This document shows positions 54,991-62,489 of a DNA stretch of 64,000 bases, piece after piece. The position numbers were made by a program, and so were the translations under genes. The notes under the pieces are model-generated. The model saw nothing but the letters and a program-made list of their open reading frames with translations. It was not told the DNA's origin and made no database searches. How positions within the stretch are numbered: position 1 is the stretch's first letter; every line of letters starts with the position of its first letter. Origin of the DNA: Fontisphaera persica (GTDB lineage: Bacteria; Verrucomicrobiota; Verrucomicrobiia; Limisphaerales; Fontisphaeraceae); the NCBI RefSeq assembly GCF_024832785.1, contig NZ_CP116615.1, forward strand, positions 744,001 to 808,000. Reading direction: 5' to 3'.

Positions 54991-55572
54991 TCACTTAACC
55001 CGCACATTTTCGGGATAATTCCAGTTCGCAAAACCGGCCCAGGTGTGTTCCGGCATCATCAGCCGCCGGGTCAGGCCGAGGTGCAGCGTCCATTCAGCAA
55101 ATTGGGTGGCCGAATTGCAGCCTTCTTCCAGAAAAGCGCGGGCTGACGCCAGGGCACACCGTGGATAAATGGCGGCCAGTGGCTCGAGGCGCTCCTTGAC
55201 CACGGGTACCACGCCCGACTCCGGGGTGGCGTGATGTAAAAGGCGTTGGAGGATTTCGACATTCATGTGAGGCATGTCCACCGCCAGCACCAGCAGAAGG
55301 GGGGAAGTCATCGTCGCCAGTCCGCGCTCAATTCCTGCCAGCGGGCCTTGTGCAGGGTAATAGTCCGGAATGACTGGCACCCCCAACGTTTGTGTGGCTT
55401 TGGTGAGAGGCGAGGATACCAGAATGGCCTCCGGTTGCAGATGTTTTAACAGGGACAATTGCCGGTGAATGAGGGGCTGGCCGTCCACTTCCAGCCACAC
55501 CTTGTCCCGTCCCATGCGGGTGGATTGGCCCCCCGCCAGCACCATTGCCGTGAAGCCGGGGGGCGCATTCAT
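54991..55572 (-). CDS. mobA: Molybdenum cofactor guanylyltransferase MobA
   Basis: 193 aa from the ATG at 55572, which overlaps the MOSC stop by 4 bp. The nucleotidyltransferase signature LAGGQSTRMGRDK sits at about 12-24, and the second motif LAVDMPHM holds the Mg2+ Asp. MobA attaches GMP to molybdopterin to make the bis-MGD cofactor that NarG needs. It is the last gene of the nitrate reductase operon, which supports this reading over other nucleotidyltransferases. Confidence 0.9.
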   Translation of the reverse strand: MNAPPGFTAMVLAGGQSTRMGRDKVWLEVDGQPLIHRQLSLLKHLQPEAILVSSPLTKATQTLGVPVIPDYYPAQGPLAGIERGLATMTSPLLLVLAVDMPHMNVEILQRLLHHATPESGVVPVVKERLEPLAAIYPRCALASARAFLEEGCNSATQFAEWTLHLGLTRRLMMPEHTWAGFANWNYPENVRVK

Positions 55573-56036
55573 ACCATTTTGCGCAGCCAGCCGCTGCTTA
55601 TGATGCGGGCGCGTAACCCCCCCCGGCCTTTCAACCAAGCTTCCGCCTGGGGATGCCCGAAGGCCTCATTCATCCAAAAGCACGGCCGGCACTCCTCCAC
55701 CCCGGCAAAGCGCACACCCTGCAATTCAAATTCCCTGCCAATCAGCGCATTCAAATCCATCCCTTCGGTAATGACGTTCCGCCGCGTGGCGGAGGGGGGG
55801 GTGTCAGGGGAAAGGTTCAGCTCCCGTAAAAGCGCCTGAAACACCTCCCAGGAAAAAAAGGTGATTTGTCCTTTGTAATCCGGCTTGTAATCAAAAAAAC
55901 GGTCACCCGTAATGCCCCGGCCCGCCACGCATTCAATTTGGTCGCATTCCACCACCGGATGATGGTCCGGCGGCTGCCCCTGATGACCAAAATAGTTGTG
56001 GCCCGGCGAAATATAGAGATGACGGATGCGCATCAT
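55569..56036 (-). CDS. MOSC domain protein
   Basis: 155 aa, short for the family. The key block is AGRGITGDRFFDYKPDYKGQ followed by ITFFSWE, and an acidic loop VVECDQIECV precedes it. MOSC domains bind pyranopterin Mo and transfer sulfur or cofactor. It is co-transcribed between narK and mobA, overlapping mobA by 4 bp and narK by 4 bp. Probably it helps finish or deliver the Mo cofactor to NarG. Confidence 0.85.
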   Translation of the reverse strand: MMRIRHLYISPGHNYFGHQGQPPDHHPVVECDQIECVAGRGITGDRFFDYKPDYKGQITFFSWEVFQALLRELNLSPDTPPSATRRNVITEGMDLNALIGREFELQGVRFAGVEECRPCFWMNEAFGHPQAEAWLKGRGGLRARIISSGWLRKMV

Positions 56037-57415
56037 GACCGCTTGATTTCAAACTGATTGCTCAACTGCGGAGTGGCCTGATGCAGAATATGCCACACCA
56101 CCCAATGCAACCAGGCCAAACTCACCAACGTGAGCAAAAAAAGTATGGCAAAGGTCGTCTGCGGAATGCCGGTGATTTTATAGGCGTATGCAAACAGCGG
56201 CGGCAGGAAGAAACCACCCAGCGCCCCCAACAGCCCCACCAGCCCGCCTACCGCGCCCACATCCTTGGGAAAATATTCGGGAATGTATTTGTACACCGCG
56301 GCCTTGCCGATGCCCATGCCACAACCCACAATGAAAACAAGAAAGGTGAACAGCGTTGGCCCCATGACAAAGCGCATGGTTTCAATCTGGCCGCTGGCGG
56401 CGTAACGCTCCGGCACGTACAGCACAATATGGCCATTGGGCGCCGATAACAATAACAGCGCCCCCAACATGCTGCCAAACACCCAGTACATCGTGCGGCG
56501 CGCCCCAAACTTGTCCGCCAGCCACCCTCCCAGGGGCCGGAGCAAACTGGCCGGAAAAATGAACAGCGCCGTCAGCAATGCGGCATGTGACAAGGGCATC
56601 TTGAACACGTCCACGTAGTACTTGGGCAGCCAGACGGAAAGAGCCACATAGGCTCCAAAGACCACCACATAATACAAACTGAACCGCCACACCCGCACTT
56701 GCCGCAACGGGCGCAACAACTCCCGCAAAGGACGGCCCTGGCCTGGCGTGCGGTCTTCAGTGGGCGTGAACAACCATAACGCGGCCGCCATCACCAGACA
56801 CAATATGCCATATAAAAACGGCACAAACCGCCAGCCCCCTGGTATCACCCCTCCGGCCAGCCCGGCGGCAGGCACCAGCGCTATCAAACCCGGACCGATG
56901 AATTTGGTCACAGATGCTCCCACATTGCCGGCGCCAAACACCCCCAGGGCGAATCCCTGTTTCTCGCGCGGGAACCAGGCGGAGTTCCAGGCAATGCCGA
57001 CACTAAAAGCGTTGCCCGCCATGCCCACCCAAAAGGCATACAACATCAATTCGGTGAAGCTGGAGGCGCGGCTGACCAGAAAAGCTGGCAGGGCGGTGGC
57101 TGCCACCAAGAGCGTCAGCACCCGGCGCCCGCCGTAACGGTCAGTCAATATGCCAAAGCACAGCCGCCAGATGGAACCATTCAAAATCGCAATGGCGGTC
57201 AGCCAGCCAAACTGCACCTCGGTTAATTGAAACTCCTGGCGGATGGGAATGCCCAACACGCCAAACATCAGCCACACGGCAAACATCAAGGTAAAGGCCG
57301 TGGTGGACAGCGTGAGAATCAGATTGCGCGAAGCCGATTCCGTGCGTTCAACCGACAGGGACAGGGAAGCCGAGGGGGTCTTGGCCTCCTGCAGAGGGTT
57401 GGCTATTCCATTCAT
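56033..57415 (-). CDS. narK: NarK-type nitrate/nitrite MFS transporter (second copy)
   Basis: 460 aa from the ATG at 57415, 2 bp after the first narK stops. Twelve membrane segments are seen. The nitrate porter signatures are LGVFGAGNVGASVTKF in helix 5 and VGGLVGLLGALGGFFLP in helix 11, both the GxxGxGxxxG type. The Arg pair of helices 2 and 8 is present (NGSIWRLCFG and FPASLLRPLGG). Nitrate/nitrite exchange or proton symport is the likely activity. Compared with the preceding narK it forms a separate clade; the pair may be the NarK1-NarK2 type. Confidence 0.9.
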   Translation of the reverse strand: MNGIANPLQEAKTPSASLSLSVERTESASRNLILTLSTTAFTLMFAVWLMFGVLGIPIRQEFQLTEVQFGWLTAIAILNGSIWRLCFGILTDRYGGRRVLTLLVAATALPAFLVSRASSFTELMLYAFWVGMAGNAFSVGIAWNSAWFPREKQGFALGVFGAGNVGASVTKFIGPGLIALVPAAGLAGGVIPGGWRFVPFLYGILCLVMAAALWLFTPTEDRTPGQGRPLRELLRPLRQVRVWRFSLYYVVVFGAYVALSVWLPKYYVDVFKMPLSHAALLTALFIFPASLLRPLGGWLADKFGARRTMYWVFGSMLGALLLLSAPNGHIVLYVPERYAASGQIETMRFVMGPTLFTFLVFIVGCGMGIGKAAVYKYIPEYFPKDVGAVGGLVGLLGALGGFFLPPLFAYAYKITGIPQTTFAILFLLTLVSLAWLHWVVWHILHQATPQLSNQFEIKRS

Positions 57416-57417
57416 AA

Positions 57418-58761
57418 CTAACAGGGTTTTTCCGCGCCCTTGCGGGTGTAGAACCAGTAATTGATAGCCGTGGCCAGGGCGCAGTAGGCCAGCAAGCCCA
57501 GGAAAAACGGACGGGCCGAACCTGTGGCTGAGGCAGCCCATCCAATTAACAAGGAAAAGACGAACGGACCGTAGGCCGCCACCGCCGCAGTGAAACCGAT
57601 TACCCCCGCCCCCTGCCGCGGTGAATGCGCAAAAATAAGCGGATACTGCCGGAACGTGGCTGCGTTGCCCACTCCCGTGCAGAAAAACATCCCCAGCATG
57701 ACGCCGACAAACCAGGGGAATCGCTCTACCGACGTGGGAGCGAGCAAATCGCTAAACACCAGCACGCCACACCCCGCCATGAGGCCAAGGCCGCACAGGT
57801 GCGTGAGAATGGCCCCGCCCCATTTGTCGGTCAGCGGACCGGCGATGACCCGCATCGCCGAGCCAATCAACGGGCCATAGAAGGCATATTTCAAAGGATC
57901 AGGAGCTTCGGGAAACTTGCCATACACCGTTTTAATCAACATGGGAAACGCCGCCGCCAGCCCGGAAAAACAGCCGAAGGTCATGATGTAGGTAATCATG
58001 CAAAAATAGGTGTGTTTGTTCTTGAAGATGTCCAGTTGCTCGCGGAAGGAGGCGCGCACGGGCACGCTGCGCAGAAAAATCCAGGCCAGCATCCCCATCA
58101 CCACCAGAAACGGCACGTAAATGAAAACCGCGTTTTGCAGCCAGATTTGGACGCTTTGGCCCCCCTTCGTCATGGTCTGGGCGGCGCCCAGCAGGCCGCC
58201 GGCCAGCGGAATCGTGATAATCCACGGTGTCAAAAATTGAGTGAGACTGACACCGAAATTGCCCAGACCCGCCTGAATCCCCAGGGCGGTGCCTTGCAGG
58301 CGTTTGGGGAAGAAAATGCTCGTGCTGGGCATGAAGGACGAAAAATCGCCACCCCCGAAACCGGCGAGAAACGCCAGGATGAGAAACATCCAGAAAGGCG
58401 TGTTGGGATTGAGTATGGCAAAGCCCAGGCCGAGGCAGGGAAGCAATTTGGCAAAGGTGGCGACCGTGATGACCTTGCGGGTCCCATAAATGGGAATCAA
58501 AAACATGTGCACCAGCCGCAACGTGCCGCCCGCCAGCCCGGGCATGGCGGTCAACCAGAACAGTTGCATGTCGGTGAATTTGAAGCCAATGGCCGGCAGC
58601 CGCACCACCACCGCGCTCACCACAAACCAGGTGGCAAACGAGAGTACTAGCGCCACCGTGGTAATGGCCAGCGTGCGCCACGCAATCACCTTGCCGGTTT
58701 GTTCCCAGAATTGCGGGTCTTCGGGGCGCCAGTCAGTTAAGGTGGAGCTGGTGTGGTTCAT
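57418..58761 (-). CDS. narK: NarK-type nitrate/nitrite MFS transporter (first copy)
   Basis: 447 aa, twelve membrane segments. The signature ALGIQAGLGNFGVSLTQF lies in helix 5 and RQGAGVIGFTAAVAAYGPF in helix 11. The nitrate-binding Arg residues appear in GGTLRLVHMFLIP and GSAMRVIAGPLTDKWGG. Its ATG overlaps the stop of the cytochrome c gene by 4 bp. It differs enough from the second NarK that the two are not a recent duplication. One probably takes up nitrate with protons and the other exchanges nitrate for nitrite. Confidence 0.91.
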   Translation of the reverse strand: MNHTSSTLTDWRPEDPQFWEQTGKVIAWRTLAITTVALVLSFATWFVVSAVVVRLPAIGFKFTDMQLFWLTAMPGLAGGTLRLVHMFLIPIYGTRKVITVATFAKLLPCLGLGFAILNPNTPFWMFLILAFLAGFGGGDFSSFMPSTSIFFPKRLQGTALGIQAGLGNFGVSLTQFLTPWIITIPLAGGLLGAAQTMTKGGQSVQIWLQNAVFIYVPFLVVMGMLAWIFLRSVPVRASFREQLDIFKNKHTYFCMITYIMTFGCFSGLAAAFPMLIKTVYGKFPEAPDPLKYAFYGPLIGSAMRVIAGPLTDKWGGAILTHLCGLGLMAGCGVLVFSDLLAPTSVERFPWFVGVMLGMFFCTGVGNAATFRQYPLIFAHSPRQGAGVIGFTAAVAAYGPFVFSLLIGWAASATGSARPFFLGLLAYCALATAINYWFYTRKGAEKPC

Positions 58762-59369
58762 GCTGATTCACTTTCTTCTTCCTCGTCCTTGATTTGAGTG
58801 GCGGCGGCAAAGCCGCGCAACCAATGGCTCAACCCCCACAGCCCGGCAGCGGTGGCGGCCAGGGTCAGGGCGATTTGGGTGAGATTGCGCATCAGGTTAT
58901 GGCGGAACAAAAGCCAGGGGTGCCCGTCGTTCCGATTCAAAGGATGCGTGCCGTCCCGCAATTCCCGCACATCGGGAATGCCGTCTCCGTCCAAATCGCT
59001 GTCGGCGGGGAGGCGCTCCGCCAGTTGTTCCGGCGCCATTTTCAACTCCATGAGTTGCTTGCGGCCCAGCACCTGCACCATGTGATTGCCAAAGGCGTTG
59101 AGAATGGGACTGTCCACTTTGACCCCCGGCTCAAATGCGGAGCGCGCCCGTCCCAGGCGCTCCTGCGCTTCCGAAGTCAGACGGCCCAGTTGGCCAGGGG
59201 CGGCGCCATCTGGTCCATCCGCATGGCGATGACACAGGGCGCAGTTGATGGGGCGGCCGGAGTTTTTTACCACAAAAGCATGGTACTCCGGATAGGCCCC
59301 CAGGCTTGCGGGGAGAAGCGCTGCCGCCAGGGCCAGCCATCGCAGCATACTTGGAAAGGAGGTTTTCAT
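58758..59369 (-). CDS. Membrane-anchored monoheme cytochrome c of the nar operon
   Basis: 203 aa. A signal peptide (WLALAAALLPASLGA) precedes a CALCH heme site (CxxCH, Cys 43 to His 47). A calcium-loop-like motif, DSDLDGDGIPDVREL, lies at about 123-137, as in thrombospondin type 3 repeats. A membrane helix (LTQIALTLAATAAGLWGLSHW) follows, then an acidic cytoplasmic tail. So it is a periplasmic heme domain anchored near its C-terminus. It starts 3 bp after the cytochrome b gene stops and overlaps narK. It probably takes electrons from the Rieske/cytochrome b module. Confidence 0.85.
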   Translation of the reverse strand: MKTSFPSMLRWLALAAALLPASLGAYPEYHAFVVKNSGRPINCALCHRHADGPDGAAPGQLGRLTSEAQERLGRARSAFEPGVKVDSPILNAFGNHMVQVLGRKQLMELKMAPEQLAERLPADSDLDGDGIPDVRELRDGTHPLNRNDGHPWLLFRHNLMRNLTQIALTLAATAAGLWGLSHWLRGFAAATQIKDEEEESESA

Positions 59370-59372
59370 GGC

Positions 59373-60473
59373 TCAGCCTTTGAACAAGCGGTAGATGTGT
59401 TCACCAAACAAGGTCATGATTACCAGGTACAAGGCCCCCAATACGGCCAGCAGCCGGAGCGTGCGGCGGCTGGTGTGTCGGAAAATCCATGGCGTGCAGC
59501 ACAATCCCACGCCGGCAGCCAGCGATAGGAGCAGCACCACCCAGAAGGGTAAAATCTCAAGCGGATAATAGATGAAGTAGAAATACCACTCCGGCTTGAT
59601 GCCGTCGGGAGTGGAGCTTTTGGGATCATAAGGTTCAAACAGGGGATAGGCATAGAAAGACTCAAAGGGCACGCAGAGGGCCACTACAAACAACACCATG
59701 AAGGCCACTCCCCAGACCGACAGGTCTTTGATGAAAAACGCAGGGAAAAACTTTTCCTTGCGCCGGGGGGGCTCATCCACTCCCTGGCTCATGCCATGAA
59801 GCTGCACCGAAAATAAATGCAGGGCCAGCACCGCCACCATCGCCAGCGGCAGGAGGACCACGTGCAGCGCAAAAAACCGGCTGAGCGTGGCCTGTCCCAC
59901 GCTCGCCTCGCCCTGAATGGTTTCCTTGACCAGACGGGGCCATTCGGCAAGGGCGCCCGGCAGATAAGCGCCAACCTCCTCTATGGATTGCAGGCCTATC
60001 TTGGTGGCATTGACGGCGATTTGGTGCCAGGGCAGCAGATAGCCGGTAAAGCCCAAACCCAGCGTGATGAACAACAACAATACCCCGCTTACCCAGGTCA
60101 GCTCGCGGGGACGGGCAAAGGCCTTCATCGCAAAAGTGGTGAGCAGATGCACCATCACCGCCGCAATCATCATCGAAGAAGCCCACGCATGCATGTTGCG
60201 CACCAGTGCGCCCCCCGGAACATGCTCCGTGATGAATTCCACCGAGGCATGCGCATCGCTTACGGTGGGCTGGTAATAGAACAGGAGCATCAGACCGGTG
60301 ACCACCTGCACCGCAAAAAAGAACAAGGCCAGACCGCCCAGATAGTAGCCCCACGAAAGACGGTGCACGGGCACCTCCTTCTTGCGCACCAGGGCGTCGT
60401 AATTGAGCTTGCGCACCGGCAGCCGCTCGCCCAGGTACGTTTCGGCACGTTGGATGAAAGCCAGCAGGTTCAT
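59373..60473 (-). CDS. Cytochrome b of b6f/bc type (nar operon)
   Basis: 366 aa with seven or eight membrane segments. The four heme ligands are H95 and H109, and H204 and H219: 13 and 14 residues between, the second spacing being that of cytochrome b6 rather than mitochondrial b. The Qo motif PEWY is present (KPEWYFYFIYYP), so cytochrome b6 and the start of subunit IV are fused. It is shorter than a full cytochrome b. It lies between the NarI-Rieske fusion and the cytochrome c gene, all within 16 bp, which together make a complete bc-type core. Confidence 0.9.
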   Translation of the reverse strand: MNLLAFIQRAETYLGERLPVRKLNYDALVRKKEVPVHRLSWGYYLGGLALFFFAVQVVTGLMLLFYYQPTVSDAHASVEFITEHVPGGALVRNMHAWASSMMIAAVMVHLLTTFAMKAFARPRELTWVSGVLLLFITLGLGFTGYLLPWHQIAVNATKIGLQSIEEVGAYLPGALAEWPRLVKETIQGEASVGQATLSRFFALHVVLLPLAMVAVLALHLFSVQLHGMSQGVDEPPRRKEKFFPAFFIKDLSVWGVAFMVLFVVALCVPFESFYAYPLFEPYDPKSSTPDGIKPEWYFYFIYYPLEILPFWVVLLLSLAAGVGLCCTPWIFRHTSRRTLRLLAVLGALYLVIMTLFGEHIYRLFKG

Positions 60474-60488
60474 GGCATCAGGGCTGTT

Positions 60489-61805
60489 TCAAGTCGCAGA
60501 CGCTTGGGGTTTGATGATATACACGCTGCACTGGGCCAACGCGGCAGGGTCCACGTCCCCTTCCACCGGCCCCCGGGGAGATTTGCGGGCGACTACTTTG
60601 CCGCTCGCATCCACCAAAGCCCAGCCAAGGTGGGGCAGAGGAGCTTTGGCTGGCGCGCCCTCATTCGGCCGCCCTGTGCGAAGGTCAAAATACGAAACAT
60701 GGCAGGGACACAGGATGCGCCCTTGGGCATCCACTTCGCTGCCCACCGTGCAGCCCAAATGCGTGCACTTGGCGGAGATGAGCAGCGGCAGGCCGTCCTT
60801 GCCCTTGAAAGCCAGCGCCGGCGCCATCGAGTAATCAATGAAATACTTCCCCTTGTTCTCCGTCAGCTCACTGTAACGCGCCACCAGTATCATTGGGTTG
60901 CGCTGCCGCTCTAATTCCAGTTCCCGTTCCTCCGCCGTCTGCTGCAGGCGCTGCAATTTTTTGGTCAGCAGCTCCGCCTCCATTTCCGGCTCCAGCCGCG
61001 GCCCGCGGAAATAGCTCACACCTTTCTCCATCACGCCCAGGGCCAGCAATCCACCTGCTCCCGCCACGCCCACGGCCCCCTTGAGAAATTCACGGCGGCT
61101 TTCCGCGCGCGCCATCGCCACCGCGGCTTCCCGGCGGCGCCGGGCATTATTCCACACCACCCAAATGGGCGCCCGCCACAAGTATTGCAACGGCAGTGCC
61201 AGCAGGTGTATCAGGCGGGTAAAAGGCACCAGCAGCACCATCACCCACGCCAGGGTGAGATGTAATTTGAACAAAGGGGGAAAGCCGGTGACGTAACTCA
61301 TGTCCGGCTGCAATTTAATGAGGCCCCAAAAATAGGGAACCACCGTGCCAGTGCTCCAGGCCGAACCATAGCGATAATGAATGGCGGAAAGCAGACCCAC
61401 CACCACCTGCACCAGCAACAAGCCCGCCACAATTAAATCCGCCGGCGTGGTCACCGCCTGCACCCTCCCCGAAGTCAGCCGCCGCACCAGCAGCACGCTC
61501 AAGCCCGCCACGGCCAGCAGAGAACACGCCACCCCCACCGTTTCCACGGCCAGGAGCGCCCCCGGCACGGTCAATAGACTGGCCCAGACTTTGGGAAATA
61601 AAACCGCGATGAGATGCCCCAGCAGCACTATCCCGATGCCTATGTGCCAGGGCGTCGAGCCAAACAACAACTGGCGGTCTTCCAAAAATTGGGATGAGCG
61701 CGCCGTCAGGGTGAACTTCTCACGGCGCGCCCGCCAGAGGCAGCCCACCACAAAAATCAACAATGATAAATAGGGCAGTCCCACAAACAGAAAAGCGTCC
61801 ATCAT
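60489..61805 (-). CDS. narI: NarI (nitrate reductase gamma subunit) fused to a Rieske iron-sulfur protein
   Basis: 438 aa from the ATG at 61805; 76 more codons are open above but overlap narJ. Residues 1-215 are NarI: five membrane helices with heme ligands H54, H64 and H182, H200, spacings identical to E. coli NarI (56/66 and 187/205). Residues 236-242 read SRREFLK, a twin-arginine-like signal, followed by a hydrophobic helix (243-258). Residues about 305-435 are a Rieske domain with CTHLGC (347-352) and CPCHVSYF (366 onward), both Cys-His pairs complete. The start overlaps the narJ stop. An NarI-Rieske fusion is unusual. Confidence 0.93.
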   Translation of the reverse strand: MMDAFLFVGLPYLSLLIFVVGCLWRARREKFTLTARSSQFLEDRQLLFGSTPWHIGIGIVLLGHLIAVLFPKVWASLLTVPGALLAVETVGVACSLLAVAGLSVLLVRRLTSGRVQAVTTPADLIVAGLLLVQVVVGLLSAIHYRYGSAWSTGTVVPYFWGLIKLQPDMSYVTGFPPLFKLHLTLAWVMVLLVPFTRLIHLLALPLQYLWRAPIWVVWNNARRRREAAVAMARAESRREFLKGAVGVAGAGGLLALGVMEKGVSYFRGPRLEPEMEAELLTKKLQRLQQTAEERELELERQRNPMILVARYSELTENKGKYFIDYSMAPALAFKGKDGLPLLISAKCTHLGCTVGSEVDAQGRILCPCHVSYFDLRTGRPNEGAPAKAPLPHLGWALVDASGKVVARKSPRGPVEGDVDPAALAQCSVYIIKPQASAT

Positions 61806-62479
61806 AACTCCTCCTTTCCGTTGCCGCCGCCACCTTGGATGCCCGCCAAAAATGAAGCCGAACAGCCGCATCCGCCGGCGGAAACTTCCTTCACCCCGGC
61901 CAACGGACACGGCGCAGGCGCCACGCCAGGGTGGGTCTCTTTGAGCGCCTCTTCCACCATTTCCAGCAACGCCCGATAAGGATGTTCTTCGGCCAGGGAT
62001 TCCTGCATGCGGCGCAGCGGCCCCAATAAACAAAATTGGGTCAATTCCCGCTGTTCGGCGTCCTCGGTTTGCGCGGCAAAGCGCAGCAGTACAGCCAGAT
62101 GATCGGGCAATTCACCTCCCGTTGCAAAACCCTCCTCCGCATATCGCTCCAACAAGGCCGCCATGAACCGGCCCCGCCGGTAGTTTTCTTCACCAAACAA
62201 ATGGATGCCGACATAGGGCACACAGGCCGGACAGAGGTCAAAAGTGGCAGTGTACAATTCTTCCCGCTCATCGGGGGACATCCGCCCCACAGCCGACGAA
62301 AAGCGCTCCCAGGCCTGGCGGACGGCCACACTCCACCCCGGCATCATCCTGGCGGCCTCGGTCAATCGAGCGGCGAAATCTGCTCCCGGATACTCCAGCA
62401 GGCGCCCCAGACATTGCCAGCCTGCCGTGGAGTTGGCGGCTTCATTTTCGAGCGGGACCATGAAGGTTGGGTTGGACAT
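61802..62479 (-). CDS. narJ: Nitrate reductase assembly chaperone NarJ
   Basis: 225 aa from the ATG at 62479; codons above it overlap narH and do not fit. It is a helical TorD/NarJ-type chaperone with WQCLGRLLEYPG near the start, LCPACVPYVGIHLFGEENY and RRGRFMAALLERY in the middle. The tail is Cys- and Gly-rich (AGGCGCSASFLAGIQ), unlike typical NarJ. NarJ holds NarG apo-protein while Mo-bis-MGD is inserted. It overlaps the NarI-Rieske start by 4 bp and follows narH by 10 bp. Confidence 0.88.
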   Translation of the reverse strand: MSNPTFMVPLENEAANSTAGWQCLGRLLEYPGADFAARLTEAARMMPGWSVAVRQAWERFSSAVGRMSPDEREELYTATFDLCPACVPYVGIHLFGEENYRRGRFMAALLERYAEEGFATGGELPDHLAVLLRFAAQTEDAEQRELTQFCLLGPLRRMQESLAEEHPYRALLEMVEEALKETHPGVAPAPCPLAGVKEVSAGGCGCSASFLAGIQGGGGNGKEEL

Positions 62480-62489
62480 ACATTCAAGT

